From Halorientalis sp. IM1011 (GTDB taxonomy: Archaea; Halobacteriota; Halobacteria; Halobacteriales; Haloarculaceae): 64,000 bases of DNA. The notes under the pieces were generated by a model that searched no databases, was not told the origin of the DNA, and worked only from the letters and a program-made list of their open reading frames with translations. How positions within the stretch are numbered: the stretch's first letter is position 1; every line of letters begins with the position of its first letter. Position numbers and translations under genes: made by a program. Positions 7,917-15,798 of this stretch are shown here, one piece after another. The DNA is taken from the NCBI RefSeq assembly GCF_001989615.1, contig NZ_CP019067.1, positions 1,860,001 to 1,924,000 of the forward strand, read 5' to 3'.

Positions 7917-8837
7917 TCACTCCCCGCCCGTCCACTGCCCGAGCAGGTCCAGCTGATGGGTCACGTAGACGAGTTCGCCGGACGTGACCTGCTTCCGGCG
8001 CGTCCGGAGCCAGTCGTCGAGCGTGTCGTCGTCGAGCCCCGCACCCCTGTCGACCTCCCCGAGTGCGCCCTCGATCGTCCGCAGGACGTACTGCAGGAAG
8101 TACGCCTCGTCGTCGGGATACCCGCTCTCGTCCGGGTAGACGACCCAGTCCGATCCCGCGACGCCCGACACCGTCGCCCCGTCCAGGTCCCGGAGTCGCG
8201 TCAGTGCGTGGTGACCCGCGCGGCTGTCGCCACCCGGCTTCGCGTCCATGTGGTCGTGGTACGCGCGCTCGACGGCGTCGTCGGCCGGGTGGTCCGGGGT
8301 GAACCGCGTCCCGCCGTCGAAGGTGATCGGGAAGTACCAGTGCCCGCCGGGCGCGAGCCCGGACAGAAGCGTCGGTAGTGTCTCCAGTCCGAGTACGTCG
8401 AGGACGGCCAGGCCGACGAGCAGGTCCCAGGTCCGGTCGGCGTCGGCGACGAAGGCCCCGGCCTCGGCGGTCACGGGCCGCACAGCGATGGTTCGCTTCG
8501 GCCAGACGAGGTCGATCCCGTCGTCGCGTTCGCTGACCTCGACGGGGCGGTCGGCCGCCCAGTCCGCGAGGCGGTCGGAGATCGTCCCGACGACCTCCGC
8601 GTCCCGGTCGACGGCGGTGTAGACCACGTCCCGGTCCCCGGGGAAGAGGTCCCACTCGACGGCCCGTTCGATCATCGTCCCGACCCCGGGTCCGACCTCC
8701 AGCACGCGGAACGGTCCCTCGTCGTCGGCCGCCGTCGCGAGGGTCATGCGGAGCTGTCGCCAGAGTCGCCGGTCGAGACTCCGGTCGTCGACGGACCGCT
8801 TGGCGTCGAGGTACCGCCGGAAGTCGTCGGCCGTCAT
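7917..8837 (-). CDS. SAM-dependent methyltransferase-like protein
   Basis: A 306-residue Rossmann protein with FRVLEVGPGVGTMIERAVEW (SAM motif I, about residues 43-62) and VVYTAVDRDAEVV (motif II acidic residue). The C-terminal half is specific to this group. The target is unknown. It is the last gene of a tightly packed series (PTPS, glycosyltransferase, methyltransferase); its ATG overlaps the glycosyltransferase stop by 4 bases and has GGAGGGG 8 bases upstream. The context suggests it methylates a product of the neighbouring glycosyl/pterin enzymes. Confidence 0.75.
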   Translation of the reverse strand: MTADDFRRYLDAKRSVDDRSLDRRLWRQLRMTLATAADDEGPFRVLEVGPGVGTMIERAVEWDLFPGDRDVVYTAVDRDAEVVGTISDRLADWAADRPVEVSERDDGIDLVWPKRTIAVRPVTAEAGAFVADADRTWDLLVGLAVLDVLGLETLPTLLSGLAPGGHWYFPITFDGGTRFTPDHPADDAVERAYHDHMDAKPGGDSRAGHHALTRLRDLDGATVSGVAGSDWVVYPDESGYPDDEAYFLQYVLRTIEGALGEVDRGAGLDDDTLDDWLRTRRKQVTSGELVYVTHQLDLLGQWTGGE

Positions 8838-9904
8838 GCGGCGACCCCTCCGTCGCCGGCCACTCCGTGCAGGAACTCACGGACCCGGGCGGTCGTTTCG
8901 GGCCAGTCGGGGTGGGCCTCGTATCGCTCCCGCGCCGCCCGCCCCATCCGGGCGAGGCGGTCGCGGTCCCGGGCGAGTGCGCCCAGCACTCGCGTCACGC
9001 CCTCGGAGTCGTCGGGGTCGACCAGCGCGCCCGTCTCCCCGGGTGTCACGAAGTCCCGCGCTCCGCCCGCGGCCGACGCGACCGCCGGTAGCCCGAAGCT
9101 CATCCCCTCCAGATAGGCGATGCCGAAGCCCTCGTGGCGGGCGGGGATCGCCAGGACGTGACTCCGCCGGAGCACGGCCGCGAGCTCGTCGTCCGGGAGT
9201 CGCCCGCGCATGTCGATGCGGTCGCCGGCACCGCTGCGGGCGATCTCGTTCTCGACCCGCCGGACGTACGACGGATCTTCCGCCCGCCCGACCACCGTCA
9301 ACTCCCATGGTTCGTCGACCTCGGCCAGCCCGTCGACGAGCGTGTCCAGCCCCTTCCGGGGCTCGATGTTGCCGACGAAGGCAACTCTCAGTGGCCCCTC
9401 GTGCGCCCGCGTGTCGATGGTCGCGGCGTCGATGTCGGGATCGAAGCGGTCGCCGGCGGGTGGGGCGACGACCGTTCGATCTTCCGGGGGGCCGCCGGTC
9501 TCGGTCACTGTGGCCCGGGTCGCGGTGCTATTGCAGACGGCGGCGTCGACGCCGCCGAGGTAGCGGCGCTCGACGGCACGGTAGAGGCCGGCGAGGTGGC
9601 GACCCTCGCTGGCTCGCAGGTGGTGGACGACGCTGACGACCGGATACGGCAGGTCGCGGTTCACCCGGAGGAGTGACGGGTGGGCGAGTTCGTCCTGTAA
9701 CATTACGTCCACGTCGACCTGGAGTCGGTCGCGCAGCGAGGGCGAGAGATTGTCGAGCAGGCCGCGAGTGTACCGGCGGCGCGGGAGTTCGATCACGTCG
9801 ACGGTTTCGCCGGCGTCACGGAGCCCGTCGACGAGTCGCCGATCGTACCGGAATCCGCCCGACTGCCCGTCGAGACTCCCGTACAGGGTCAGGCCGACGC
9901 GCAT
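8834..9904 (-). CDS. GT4-family glycosyltransferase
   Basis: A 356-residue GT-B enzyme. Near the N-terminus is a glycine-rich acceptor loop (LDGQSGGFRYDRRLVDGL). The donor half has VAFVGNIEPRKGLDTLVDGL, the retaining GT4 signature HEGFGIAYLEGMSFGLPAVAS (E-x7-E) and GARDFVTPGETGALVDPDD. It transfers a sugar from a nucleotide donor to an unknown acceptor. The gene overlaps the PTPS gene by 16 bases and the methyltransferase by 4, so all three are co-translated. Confidence 0.9.
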   Translation of the reverse strand: MRVGLTLYGSLDGQSGGFRYDRRLVDGLRDAGETVDVIELPRRRYTRGLLDNLSPSLRDRLQVDVDVMLQDELAHPSLLRVNRDLPYPVVSVVHHLRASEGRHLAGLYRAVERRYLGGVDAAVCNSTATRATVTETGGPPEDRTVVAPPAGDRFDPDIDAATIDTRAHEGPLRVAFVGNIEPRKGLDTLVDGLAEVDEPWELTVVGRAEDPSYVRRVENEIARSGAGDRIDMRGRLPDDELAAVLRRSHVLAIPARHEGFGIAYLEGMSFGLPAVASAAGGARDFVTPGETGALVDPDDSEGVTRVLGALARDRDRLARMGRAARERYEAHPDWPETTARVREFLHGVAGDGGVAA

Positions 9905-10281
9905 GGAACGGACGCCTCGTACGCCGCGTGGGCCTCGTCGTCTTCCCAGATCGTTACTGCGACCTCCGTCACCGTGTCGTCGGTCACATCTTCGGTGACC
10001 CGCTCCCAGACTGCCTTTGCGAACCGCTCGACGCTCGGATTGTGCCCCTCGAACTCCGGCAGGTCGTTGAGCATCGTGTCGGCGTAGCGACTGTGGAGTC
10101 CGTCCAGCGCCGCCTCCACGTCGTCGATGTCGACGAGGTAGTCGAACTCGTTCAGTTCCGGCCCCCTGAACGTGAGTTCGACCTCGTATCGGTGGGAGTG
10201 TGGCTCCCCCTCCGGCCCCGCGTCCGGGACAGTGAGAAAGTGCTGTGCGACGAACGACTCCAGCACCGTGACCGTGTACAT
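9889..10281 (-). CDS. 6-pyruvoyl-tetrahydropterin synthase/QueD homologue lacking the catalytic Cys
   Basis: A 130-residue protein of the PTPS/QueD fold, read from ATG 10281 (MYTVTVLESFVAQHFL). An in-frame GTG at 10308 gives nine extra residues not expected in the family. Zinc ligands are present as H14 (AQHF) and H28/H30 (EPHSHRYEVEL). The Cys that normally stands five residues before the HxH pair is missing, with Glu24 and Glu26 nearby, recalling PTPS-III enzymes that use Glu and make 6-hydroxymethylpterin. The later DYLVDIDDVEAAL and GHNPSVERFA motifs are intact. It is embedded between dehydrogenase and glycosyltransferase genes rather than with queC/queE. Confidence 0.85.
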   Translation of the reverse strand: MYTVTVLESFVAQHFLTVPDAGPEGEPHSHRYEVELTFRGPELNEFDYLVDIDDVEAALDGLHSRYADTMLNDLPEFEGHNPSVERFAKAVWERVTEDVTDDTVTEVAVTIWEDDEAHAAYEASVPCASA

Positions 10282-10377
10282 GTAGAACCTACCACGGTCC
10301 GTCGCCACCTAAGTGTCCCGCCGCTGCCGAGAGGCTGTGGCCGCGTCGTCTGGGGGTCTCCCGTCGGTCGTTGCTCC

Positions 10378-10482
10378 CCGTTCGGCCAGTCGGTGGCTCT
10401 CCCGCTGGTCGAGCCGCCCGGTTCACGGCGTCTCCGTCGCCGTTCGGCCAGTCGGTGGCTCTCCCGCTGGTCGAGCCGCCCG
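10378..10482. repeat. Two perfect 43-bp direct repeats, period 62
   Basis: Bases 10378-10420 and 10440-10482 are identical (starting CCGTTCGGCCAGTCGGTGGC, ending GAGCCGCCCG), separated by 19 bases. Each holds an imperfect hairpin (GGTGGCTC...GAGCCGCC). The second copy touches the stop codon of the minus-strand dehydrogenase gene, so in the transcript the pair lies between that gene and the PTPS gene. Confidence 0.9.
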
Positions 10483-11487
10483 CTACTCGTACGTCAACAC
10501 GACACCCAGCGCGCGCTCGGGGGCGTCGTCGAGCAGTTCGTAGGCGTCGTCGGCCTGCTCGACGGGGAACTCGTGGCTGAAAAGCGCTGACACGTCGATC
10601 TCGGCCAGCAGGTCACGCACCAGCGAGAGCCGTCGTTCCTTGTCCCAGCGGCCGGCGTGATCCGGGTCGATGCGGCTGACCTGACTGCTCTGGACCCGGA
10701 CGTGGCTCCGGTGGAACTCCCCGCCGAGGTGCAGGGTCGCCGGCTTGTTGCCGTACCACGAGCCGACGATCACCTGCCCGGCGTAGCCCGTCGCGTCGAT
10801 GGCGTCGTCGAGCGCGTCCGGGTTGCCCGAAAGCTCGAAGGTCAGGTCAGCGCCGTCGACGTGTTCGGTCGCCACCGCATCGCCGAGCGCATCGGCGTCG
10901 GCCACGGCCCTGTCCGCGCCGAGTCGCTCCGAGATCTCCCGTCGCCGCGCGTAGGGGTCGACGGTCACCAGTTCGCCCAGCGGGAACTCCGAGAGGACGG
11001 CGGTCGTCAGCAGGCCGACGATCCCCTGCCCGAAGACGGCGACCCGGTCACCGACCCGCGGGCGGCCGTCCATCACGAAGTTGACTGCGGCCTCGGCGTT
11101 GGCCAAAAGCGTCGCGCGCTCGGCGGGCTGATCGACTGGGATCAGTTCCGAGGGGGTGGCGAGGAAGTGACTCTCGTGGGGGTGGAACGCGAACACGCGC
11201 CGCCCCTCCCAGTCGGCGTCGACGTTCGCGCCGGTCGCAGTCACGCGGCCGACGGCCGCGTAGCCGTACTGGAGCGGGTACGAGAGGGTTCCGTCGAGCG
11301 CGTCGATGGTCTCGTCGATCTCGATGCCGGCCGGCGCTTCGTCCCGGTAGAGCAACAGTTCCGTGCCGGGGCTGATGGCCGAGCGTTCCGTCCGAACGCG
11401 AACCTGGTCAGGTCCGGGGTCCGGGACCGGTCGCTCACGAACCGCTACCTCACGCGGGCCGGTGAAATACAGCGAGCGTGCAGCCAC
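10483..11487 (-). CDS. MDR-superfamily dehydrogenase
   Basis: A 334-residue medium-chain dehydrogenase/reductase with the GroES-like N-terminal half (RSAISPGTELLLYRDEAP) and a Rossmann half VGDRVAVFGQGIVGLLTTAVL. The SAISPGTE segment resembles the threonine-dehydrogenase/BchC-like subgroup rather than typical alcohol dehydrogenases. The usual GHExxG and structural four-Cys zinc motifs are absent, so zinc binding is doubtful. It probably oxidises or reduces a sugar or polyol in the cluster's pathway. A 26-residue leaderless reading frame lies directly in front of it. Confidence 0.82.
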   Translation of the reverse strand: MAARSLYFTGPREVAVRERPVPDPGPDQVRVRTERSAISPGTELLLYRDEAPAGIEIDETIDALDGTLSYPLQYGYAAVGRVTATGANVDADWEGRRVFAFHPHESHFLATPSELIPVDQPAERATLLANAEAAVNFVMDGRPRVGDRVAVFGQGIVGLLTTAVLSEFPLGELVTVDPYARRREISERLGADRAVADADALGDAVATEHVDGADLTFELSGNPDALDDAIDATGYAGQVIVGSWYGNKPATLHLGGEFHRSHVRVQSSQVSRIDPDHAGRWDKERRLSLVRDLLAEIDVSALFSHEFPVEQADDAYELLDDAPERALGVVLTYE

Positions 11488-11493
11488 GGTCGC

Positions 11494-11574
11494 TCACCCC
11501 CGGACGCGGTAGCGACGGTCGTCGATCCGATTCGTGCGCTCGGGCCGGAACGTCGACGGGGGCTGAATCGCCAT
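11494..11574 (-). CDS. Possible leaderless 26-residue leader peptide
   Basis: An ATG at 11574 opens a frame MAIQPPSTFRPERTNRIDDR... that stops at 11494, six bases before the dehydrogenase ATG. A TATA-like TTTTATC (minus strand, about 11597-11604) sits 26 bases upstream, exactly the distance used by leaderless genes in this window. The peptide is basic and polar. It could be a short leader ORF coupling translation to the dehydrogenase, or simply untranslated leader. No family recognised. Confidence 0.35.
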   Translation of the reverse strand: MAIQPPSTFRPERTNRIDDRRYRVRG

Positions 11575-11654
11575 GGCAGTGCCAAGGGCTGTAGCTGATA
11601 AAAGCTGTGTGTGGCGGAAATCCAGTACAGACGCCTCGTTGCGCGTATGCATAG

Positions 11655-12554
11655 TTAGCGATACCCAAGCGCCGCCAGCCGGTCGGTCGCGTCCCCGTCC
11701 CCGTACACGCGCCCCACAGGCAGGGGTTCCGGCGGGGACAGCGTCGGTTCGTACGTCCCCCGATCCCGCCCGTCGGTCTCGACCCACGGGACGGTCACCA
11801 GCGCCGGTACCGGCGTGTGCATCGGGTGCCCGTACAGCCCCCATTCCCCGAAGAGGTTGGCGTGATCGGCCGTGATCACCGCGCGGTCGGTACTGACGTT
11901 GTCGAGGAGGACCGCCACCGACTCCAGGACGTACCGGAGGTTCGCCTCGTAGGCCCGCCGCACGCGCTCGACGGAGACCTCGCCGCGCCGGAGCGCCACC
12001 CACGGGTTCGCGTCGCTACTCCGTGCGCCGGTCCGGGCCATCCCCTCGTCACCCGCGACAGGGTCCGGGACGAACGGATGGTGGGGCTGCATGTAGTGGA
12101 CGACCAGACGCTCGGGGTCTCGATCACGGGCCAGCGCGACCGCTCGGTCGGTGATCGCTCCGGCAGGGACGGTCCCGAGTCCCCCGTCCCACGCGTACTT
12201 CCAGACCTCGTCGAGGGCGGCGAAGGCGTCGGCGTCGAGGTACCGGTCGGTCCAGGTGTTGCCCGTCACCATGGCCGTCCCGGCGACGGCGTCGACCCGT
12301 TCCGGGTCGAACGTCCGGGTCAGCCACTCCGAGGAACAGCTGCCGACAGACCGCACTCGGTCGACCTCGCCGACGAACGCGAACGAGGGAGCGACGGTCG
12401 CCAGCGCGTCGGGTCGACAGCCGTCGAGGACGATCAGCAGGTCCCACTCGCGTTCGTAGACCGAGGTACCGTAGTCGAGCCGGTGCCCGACCGTCTGGAT
12501 CGCCCGGAGGACAGACTGCCGGAGCGGGCCGCGGCCCGCGTCGTCGGCGAGCAC
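11655..12554 (-). CDS. Alkaline-phosphatase/sulfatase-superfamily protein
   Basis: A 299-residue protein with the superfamily's ordered metal motifs: WDLLIVLDGCRPDAL (nucleophile strand), VGSCSSEWLTRTF, VVHYMQPHHPFVPD and AVITADHANLFGEWG with the Asp-His pair. Haloarchaeal members are often encoded near cell-surface glycosylation genes and may transfer or hydrolyse phospho- or sulfo-groups on glycans or lipids. No signal peptide is evident. It follows the small membrane gene at 12561 by six bases, and an isolated promoter separates it from the dehydrogenase downstream. Confidence 0.82.
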   Translation of the reverse strand: MLADDAGRGPLRQSVLRAIQTVGHRLDYGTSVYEREWDLLIVLDGCRPDALATVAPSFAFVGEVDRVRSVGSCSSEWLTRTFDPERVDAVAGTAMVTGNTWTDRYLDADAFAALDEVWKYAWDGGLGTVPAGAITDRAVALARDRDPERLVVHYMQPHHPFVPDPVAGDEGMARTGARSSDANPWVALRRGEVSVERVRRAYEANLRYVLESVAVLLDNVSTDRAVITADHANLFGEWGLYGHPMHTPVPALVTVPWVETDGRDRGTYEPTLSPPEPLPVGRVYGDGDATDRLAALGYR

Positions 12555-12560
12555 GACCGG

Positions 12561-12929
12561 CTACCCCTCGCGTCGGTACAGCACCACCAGCACGACGACG
12601 AAGACGACCTGTACGGCCTTGTCGAGGTAGCCGAGCGGCGAGAAGTCGGGCGCGTTCACCAGGTACCAGGCGACGATCTGGACGGCGGTGAACGGGATAC
12701 CGACGGCGTAGACGAGCCGACGGCGGTAGTCGACCGCGACCAGCGCCGCGCCCACGAAGAACCCGATTCCGGCCAGCAGGAAACTGATACCCACCGGCGA
12801 CGTGACGAACTGCACCCCGAGCCAGAGGTGGAGGACACCCGTGATCGCCGCGAGGCCGAACGCCACCCAGTGCAGCGGCGACAGCGATGCCGTGTCGATC
12901 GCGAGTCCGCCCGAGGCTGTCTCTGTCAT
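12561..12929 (-). CDS. Small four-helix membrane protein
   Basis: A 122-residue polytopic protein with hydrophobic segments at about residues 20-41, 46-66, 71-91 and 100-118, and the acidic N-terminus expected of haloarchaea. No enzymatic motif is visible. It is the first gene of the minus-strand operon; a minus-strand TATA-like CAAAATTGA at 12950-12958 lies 25 bases upstream of the ATG. It is divergent from the fusion gene at 13012, with just 82 bases between them. Confidence 0.75.
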   Translation of the reverse strand: MTETASGGLAIDTASLSPLHWVAFGLAAITGVLHLWLGVQFVTSPVGISFLLAGIGFFVGAALVAVDYRRRLVYAVGIPFTAVQIVAWYLVNAPDFSPLGYLDKAVQVVFVVVLVVLYRREG

Positions 12930-12980
12930 AGCCCTAGTGGGGACGCGAGTGGCTTCAATTTTGGCCGCGACCCGGCCGTG

Positions 12981-12988
12981 AATTTATG
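12981..12988 (+). promoter_or_regulatory. TATA box of the 13012 operon
   Basis: AATTTATG is centred 27 bases before the GTG at 13012, predicting a leaderless mRNA. The 82-base divergent region also carries the opposite-strand box at 12950-12958, so both halves of the cluster could be controlled together. Confidence 0.6.
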
Positions 12989-13011
12989 CCACTCAATCCC
13001 TGTCTAGGGAT

Positions 13012-14997
13012 GTGAACTGCCTGTTCGTGGGTGCGGGGGCCGTCGCCGACCGGTACGCGGCCGGGCTCGCGGACGGCCCGCTCACGCTCGCGGGCGTCTG
13101 TGACACCGACGGCCGCCGGGCCGAGCGGCTGGCCGCCCGCCACGACGCCGCCGCGTTCGCCGACCTCGACGACGCACTCGCCGCCTGTGACGCCCCGGTG
13201 GTCGTGAACCTCACGAGTCACGGTGCCCACGCGACCGTGACGCGGCGCTCGCTCGCCGCCGACCGCCACGTCTACAGCGAGAAACCGCTCGCGCTCGACG
13301 CCGACACCGCCCGTGACCTGCTGGAACTGGCCGCCGACCGCGACCGCGCGCTGGGCTGTGCGCCCGTCGCGCCGCGATGTCCGGCACAGCGACTCGCGGG
13401 GCGCGCCGTCGCCGACGGGCGACTCGGCCGGGTCGGACTGGGCTACGCCTACGCCCACGTCGGCCGGGTCACCGAGTGGCACCAGAGTCCGGATGGCTTC
13501 CTGTCGGTCGGGCCGCTGTACGACGGCGCGGTCTACCCGCTCACCGTCCTCGTCGCGCTCTTTGGCCCCGTCGAACGGGTCCGCACCGCAGACGCGCTGG
13601 ACGTGTGGCCGGCCCGCGAGTCCGCGACCCCGGAGGCCCCGACCCACGTCGAGGCCACTCTCGAATTCGTCTCGGGGCCGGTCGTCCGCCTGACCGCGAG
13701 TTTCTACGCGCCCCACCGGAGCCGGGAGTTCTACGGCGTGGAACTCCACGGCGACGACGGCTCCCTGCGACTGCAGGACGCCGGCGCGCTCGACGCCGAC
13801 ATCGACGCCGTCTCCTTCGGCCGGCAGGGCCGCGAGTACACCCCCATGCCCGTCCAGCGGCCGACCAGCGCCGGCACCTACCCTGACGGCGTCGAACGGC
13901 TGGCGGCCGCGGTGGCCGACGGGCGACGGCCCCGGGCGACCGCCCGCCGCGGTGAACACGTCGTCGCCGTCTGTGAGGCCGTCGAACGCGTCGCGACGGG
14001 GACCACAGCGGGCCCCCTGCCGGTTCCCGATCCGGGCGTGACACCCACCAGACCCTCGCGACCGATCTTCCGGCCGCGGCGAGACGCGTCCGGCGGGACG
14101 ACCGAGCCAGTGAGCCGGTCGCTCCGCCTCCCACCGATCGGGTTCGGCTGTTCGCGCTACCGCGGCGGCGACGAGTACGTGGATCGGGTCGAGTCCATCG
14201 CGACGGCGCTCGACGCCGGGTACCGCCTGCTGGACACCGCGGAACTGTACGGCAACGAACACCGGATCGGGGACCTGCTGGCCGCGCCCGGGACGCCGGA
14301 TCGCGAGACGCTGTTCCTGTTCGGGAAGGTCTGGAACACGAACCACGGCCACGTCGAGGAGGCGTGTGCCGGGAGCCGCGCCGAACTCGGGATCGAGACC
14401 TTCGACTGCTACGCCCTGCACTGGCCCGACTCGTGGGCCTATCAGGGGCCGCTCGAACGACTGGCGGAGAAACCGGTCGCCGAGCAGGAGGCCATCGCCT
14501 TCCCGGAGGACGAGACCGGCGAGACCCCCACCGTCGATCGGTCGCTCACCGACTCGTGGGCCAATCTGGAGGCGATCCACGACCGGGGGTGGGCGCGGAC
14601 GCTCGGGCTCTGTAACGTCACCAGAGCGCAGATCGAGACCGTACTGGAGACGGGTTCGGTGAAACCCGCGGTCGTGCAGGTGGAGCGCCATCCCTACCGG
14701 CCGCGGACGGAACTCGTCGACTTCTGCCACGAGCGGGGGATTCGCGTCATCGCCCACTCGCCGCTGTCCGCCCCCGGCCTGCTCTCGGAACCGGTCCTCG
14801 ACGAGATCGCGGCCGACCGTGGGCTCTCGCCCGCCGCGGTCGTCCTCGCGTGGAACGTGACCGAGGGAGTCGTACCGATTCCATCGAGCAACGACGCGGC
14901 CCACGTCGTCGCCAACCTCGCAGCGGCCGGCGAACGACTGGACGCCGAGGCCAGAAACCGGATCGCGACCCTCGAAGATCCGGAGTTCGAGCGATGA
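13012..14997 (+). CDS. Fusion of Gfo/Idh/MocA oxidoreductase and aldo/keto reductase
   Basis: A 661-residue two-enzyme polypeptide. Residues 1-~340 are a Gfo/Idh/MocA dehydrogenase (CLFVGAGAVADRYAAGLADG NAD loop, YSEKPLALD with the catalytic-type Lys, SPDGFLSVGPLYDGAVYPL). After a short Pro/Arg-rich linker, residues ~375-661 are an aldo/keto reductase with its full tetrad: Asp and Tyr in LLDTAELYGNE, Lys in FLFGKVWNTNHG, His in CYALHWPDSW, then the cofactor segment VVPIPSSN. Both halves look active. I start at GTG 13012 from the TATA spacing. The product probably processes a sugar or polyol substrate; its stop overlaps the next ATG. Confidence 0.88.
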   Translation: MNCLFVGAGAVADRYAAGLADGPLTLAGVCDTDGRRAERLAARHDAAAFADLDDALAACDAPVVVNLTSHGAHATVTRRSLAADRHVYSEKPLALDADTARDLLELAADRDRALGCAPVAPRCPAQRLAGRAVADGRLGRVGLGYAYAHVGRVTEWHQSPDGFLSVGPLYDGAVYPLTVLVALFGPVERVRTADALDVWPARESATPEAPTHVEATLEFVSGPVVRLTASFYAPHRSREFYGVELHGDDGSLRLQDAGALDADIDAVSFGRQGREYTPMPVQRPTSAGTYPDGVERLAAAVADGRRPRATARRGEHVVAVCEAVERVATGTTAGPLPVPDPGVTPTRPSRPIFRPRRDASGGTTEPVSRSLRLPPIGFGCSRYRGGDEYVDRVESIATALDAGYRLLDTAELYGNEHRIGDLLAAPGTPDRETLFLFGKVWNTNHGHVEEACAGSRAELGIETFDCYALHWPDSWAYQGPLERLAEKPVAEQEAIAFPEDETGETPTVDRSLTDSWANLEAIHDRGWARTLGLCNVTRAQIETVLETGSVKPAVVQVERHPYRPRTELVDFCHERGIRVIAHSPLSAPGLLSEPVLDEIAADRGLSPAAVVLAWNVTEGVVPIPSSNDAAHVVANLAAAGERLDAEARNRIATLEDPEFER

Positions 14998-15758
14998 GCG
15001 GGACCGAACGCGCCCGTCTCGCTCGGCGACGCCGACGGTGGCTGTTCCTCGGCTGTGGAACCGTGCTGGTGCCGACGGTCGGCGCGGCCGCGCTGGCACG
15101 GCTGGTCGACCCCGCCGGGGCGGCCGCGTGGGCGCTCGTCGTGGTCCCGATCGTGGGGTACGAGGCCTGGTTCTACCACTCCCGGCACGACCGGGTGCCG
15201 ACGGCGGGACCGGCGTTGCGGGTCGCCGACGCCGTCACGCTGGTCCGCGGGTGGCTCTACGCCGCCGTCGCCGGCTTCGCCGTCCTGTCGCCGACGGCGC
15301 TGGTCGCCTGGCTCCCGGGGCTCTGCTACGGCACCGGCGTCGCTCTCGACTGGCTCGACGGGCGGATCGCCCGCCGGACGGGCGGGGGCACGCGGCTCGG
15401 CGAACGACTCGACATGGCGTTCGACACGCTGGGCTTTCTCGTCGCACCGGTCGTCGCCGTCGTCTGGGGACGGCTCCCGGTCTGGTACCTGTCGCTGTCG
15501 GCCGCCCGGTACCTGTTCAAGGCCGGGCGCGGGCTCCGCCGCTGGCGGGGCCAGCCGGTCCACGACTTGCCGCCCAGCGAGCGGCGCCGACAGCTGTCGG
15601 GCCTGCAGATGGTGTTCGTCACCGTCGCGCTGGTCCCGCTCGTCCCGCGGGAGCCGCTCGCGGTCCTCGCCGCCGTGGTGCTGACGCCGTCGCTGGCGCT
15701 GTTCGCCCGGGACTACCTGCTCGTGGCCGGCTACCTGCCGCGAGCGGCGGAACAGTGA
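14994..15758 (+). CDS. CDP-alcohol phosphatidyltransferase
   Basis: A 254-residue integral membrane protein with several hydrophobic segments. The diagnostic signature begins at residue 119, DWLDGRIARR, and continues ERLDMAFD, matching D-x2-D-G-x2-A-R...G-x3-D-x3-D of CDP-alcohol phosphotransferases. Such enzymes link CDP-archaeol or CDP-alcohols to a polar hydroxyl compound, making phospholipid head groups. The ATG at 14994 overlaps the preceding TGA (ATGA). Given its partners, the acceptor could be a polyol or pterin-derived head group; that is inference. Confidence 0.9.
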   Translation: MSGTERARLARRRRRWLFLGCGTVLVPTVGAAALARLVDPAGAAAWALVVVPIVGYEAWFYHSRHDRVPTAGPALRVADAVTLVRGWLYAAVAGFAVLSPTALVAWLPGLCYGTGVALDWLDGRIARRTGGGTRLGERLDMAFDTLGFLVAPVVAVVWGRLPVWYLSLSAARYLFKAGRGLRRWRGQPVHDLPPSERRRQLSGLQMVFVTVALVPLVPREPLAVLAAVVLTPSLALFARDYLLVAGYLPRAAEQ

Positions 15759-15798
15759 TACCCGCGCCGTGCCAACTCCCGGGCCGGACCGCACAGGC

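Noticed and set aside
12955-15099. 714-codon open frame on the minus strand opposite the fusion gene
   Set aside because: It is the antisense shadow of the Gfo/Idh-AKR gene, which has full family motifs; the minus product is Arg/Gly/Asp-rich without any domain.
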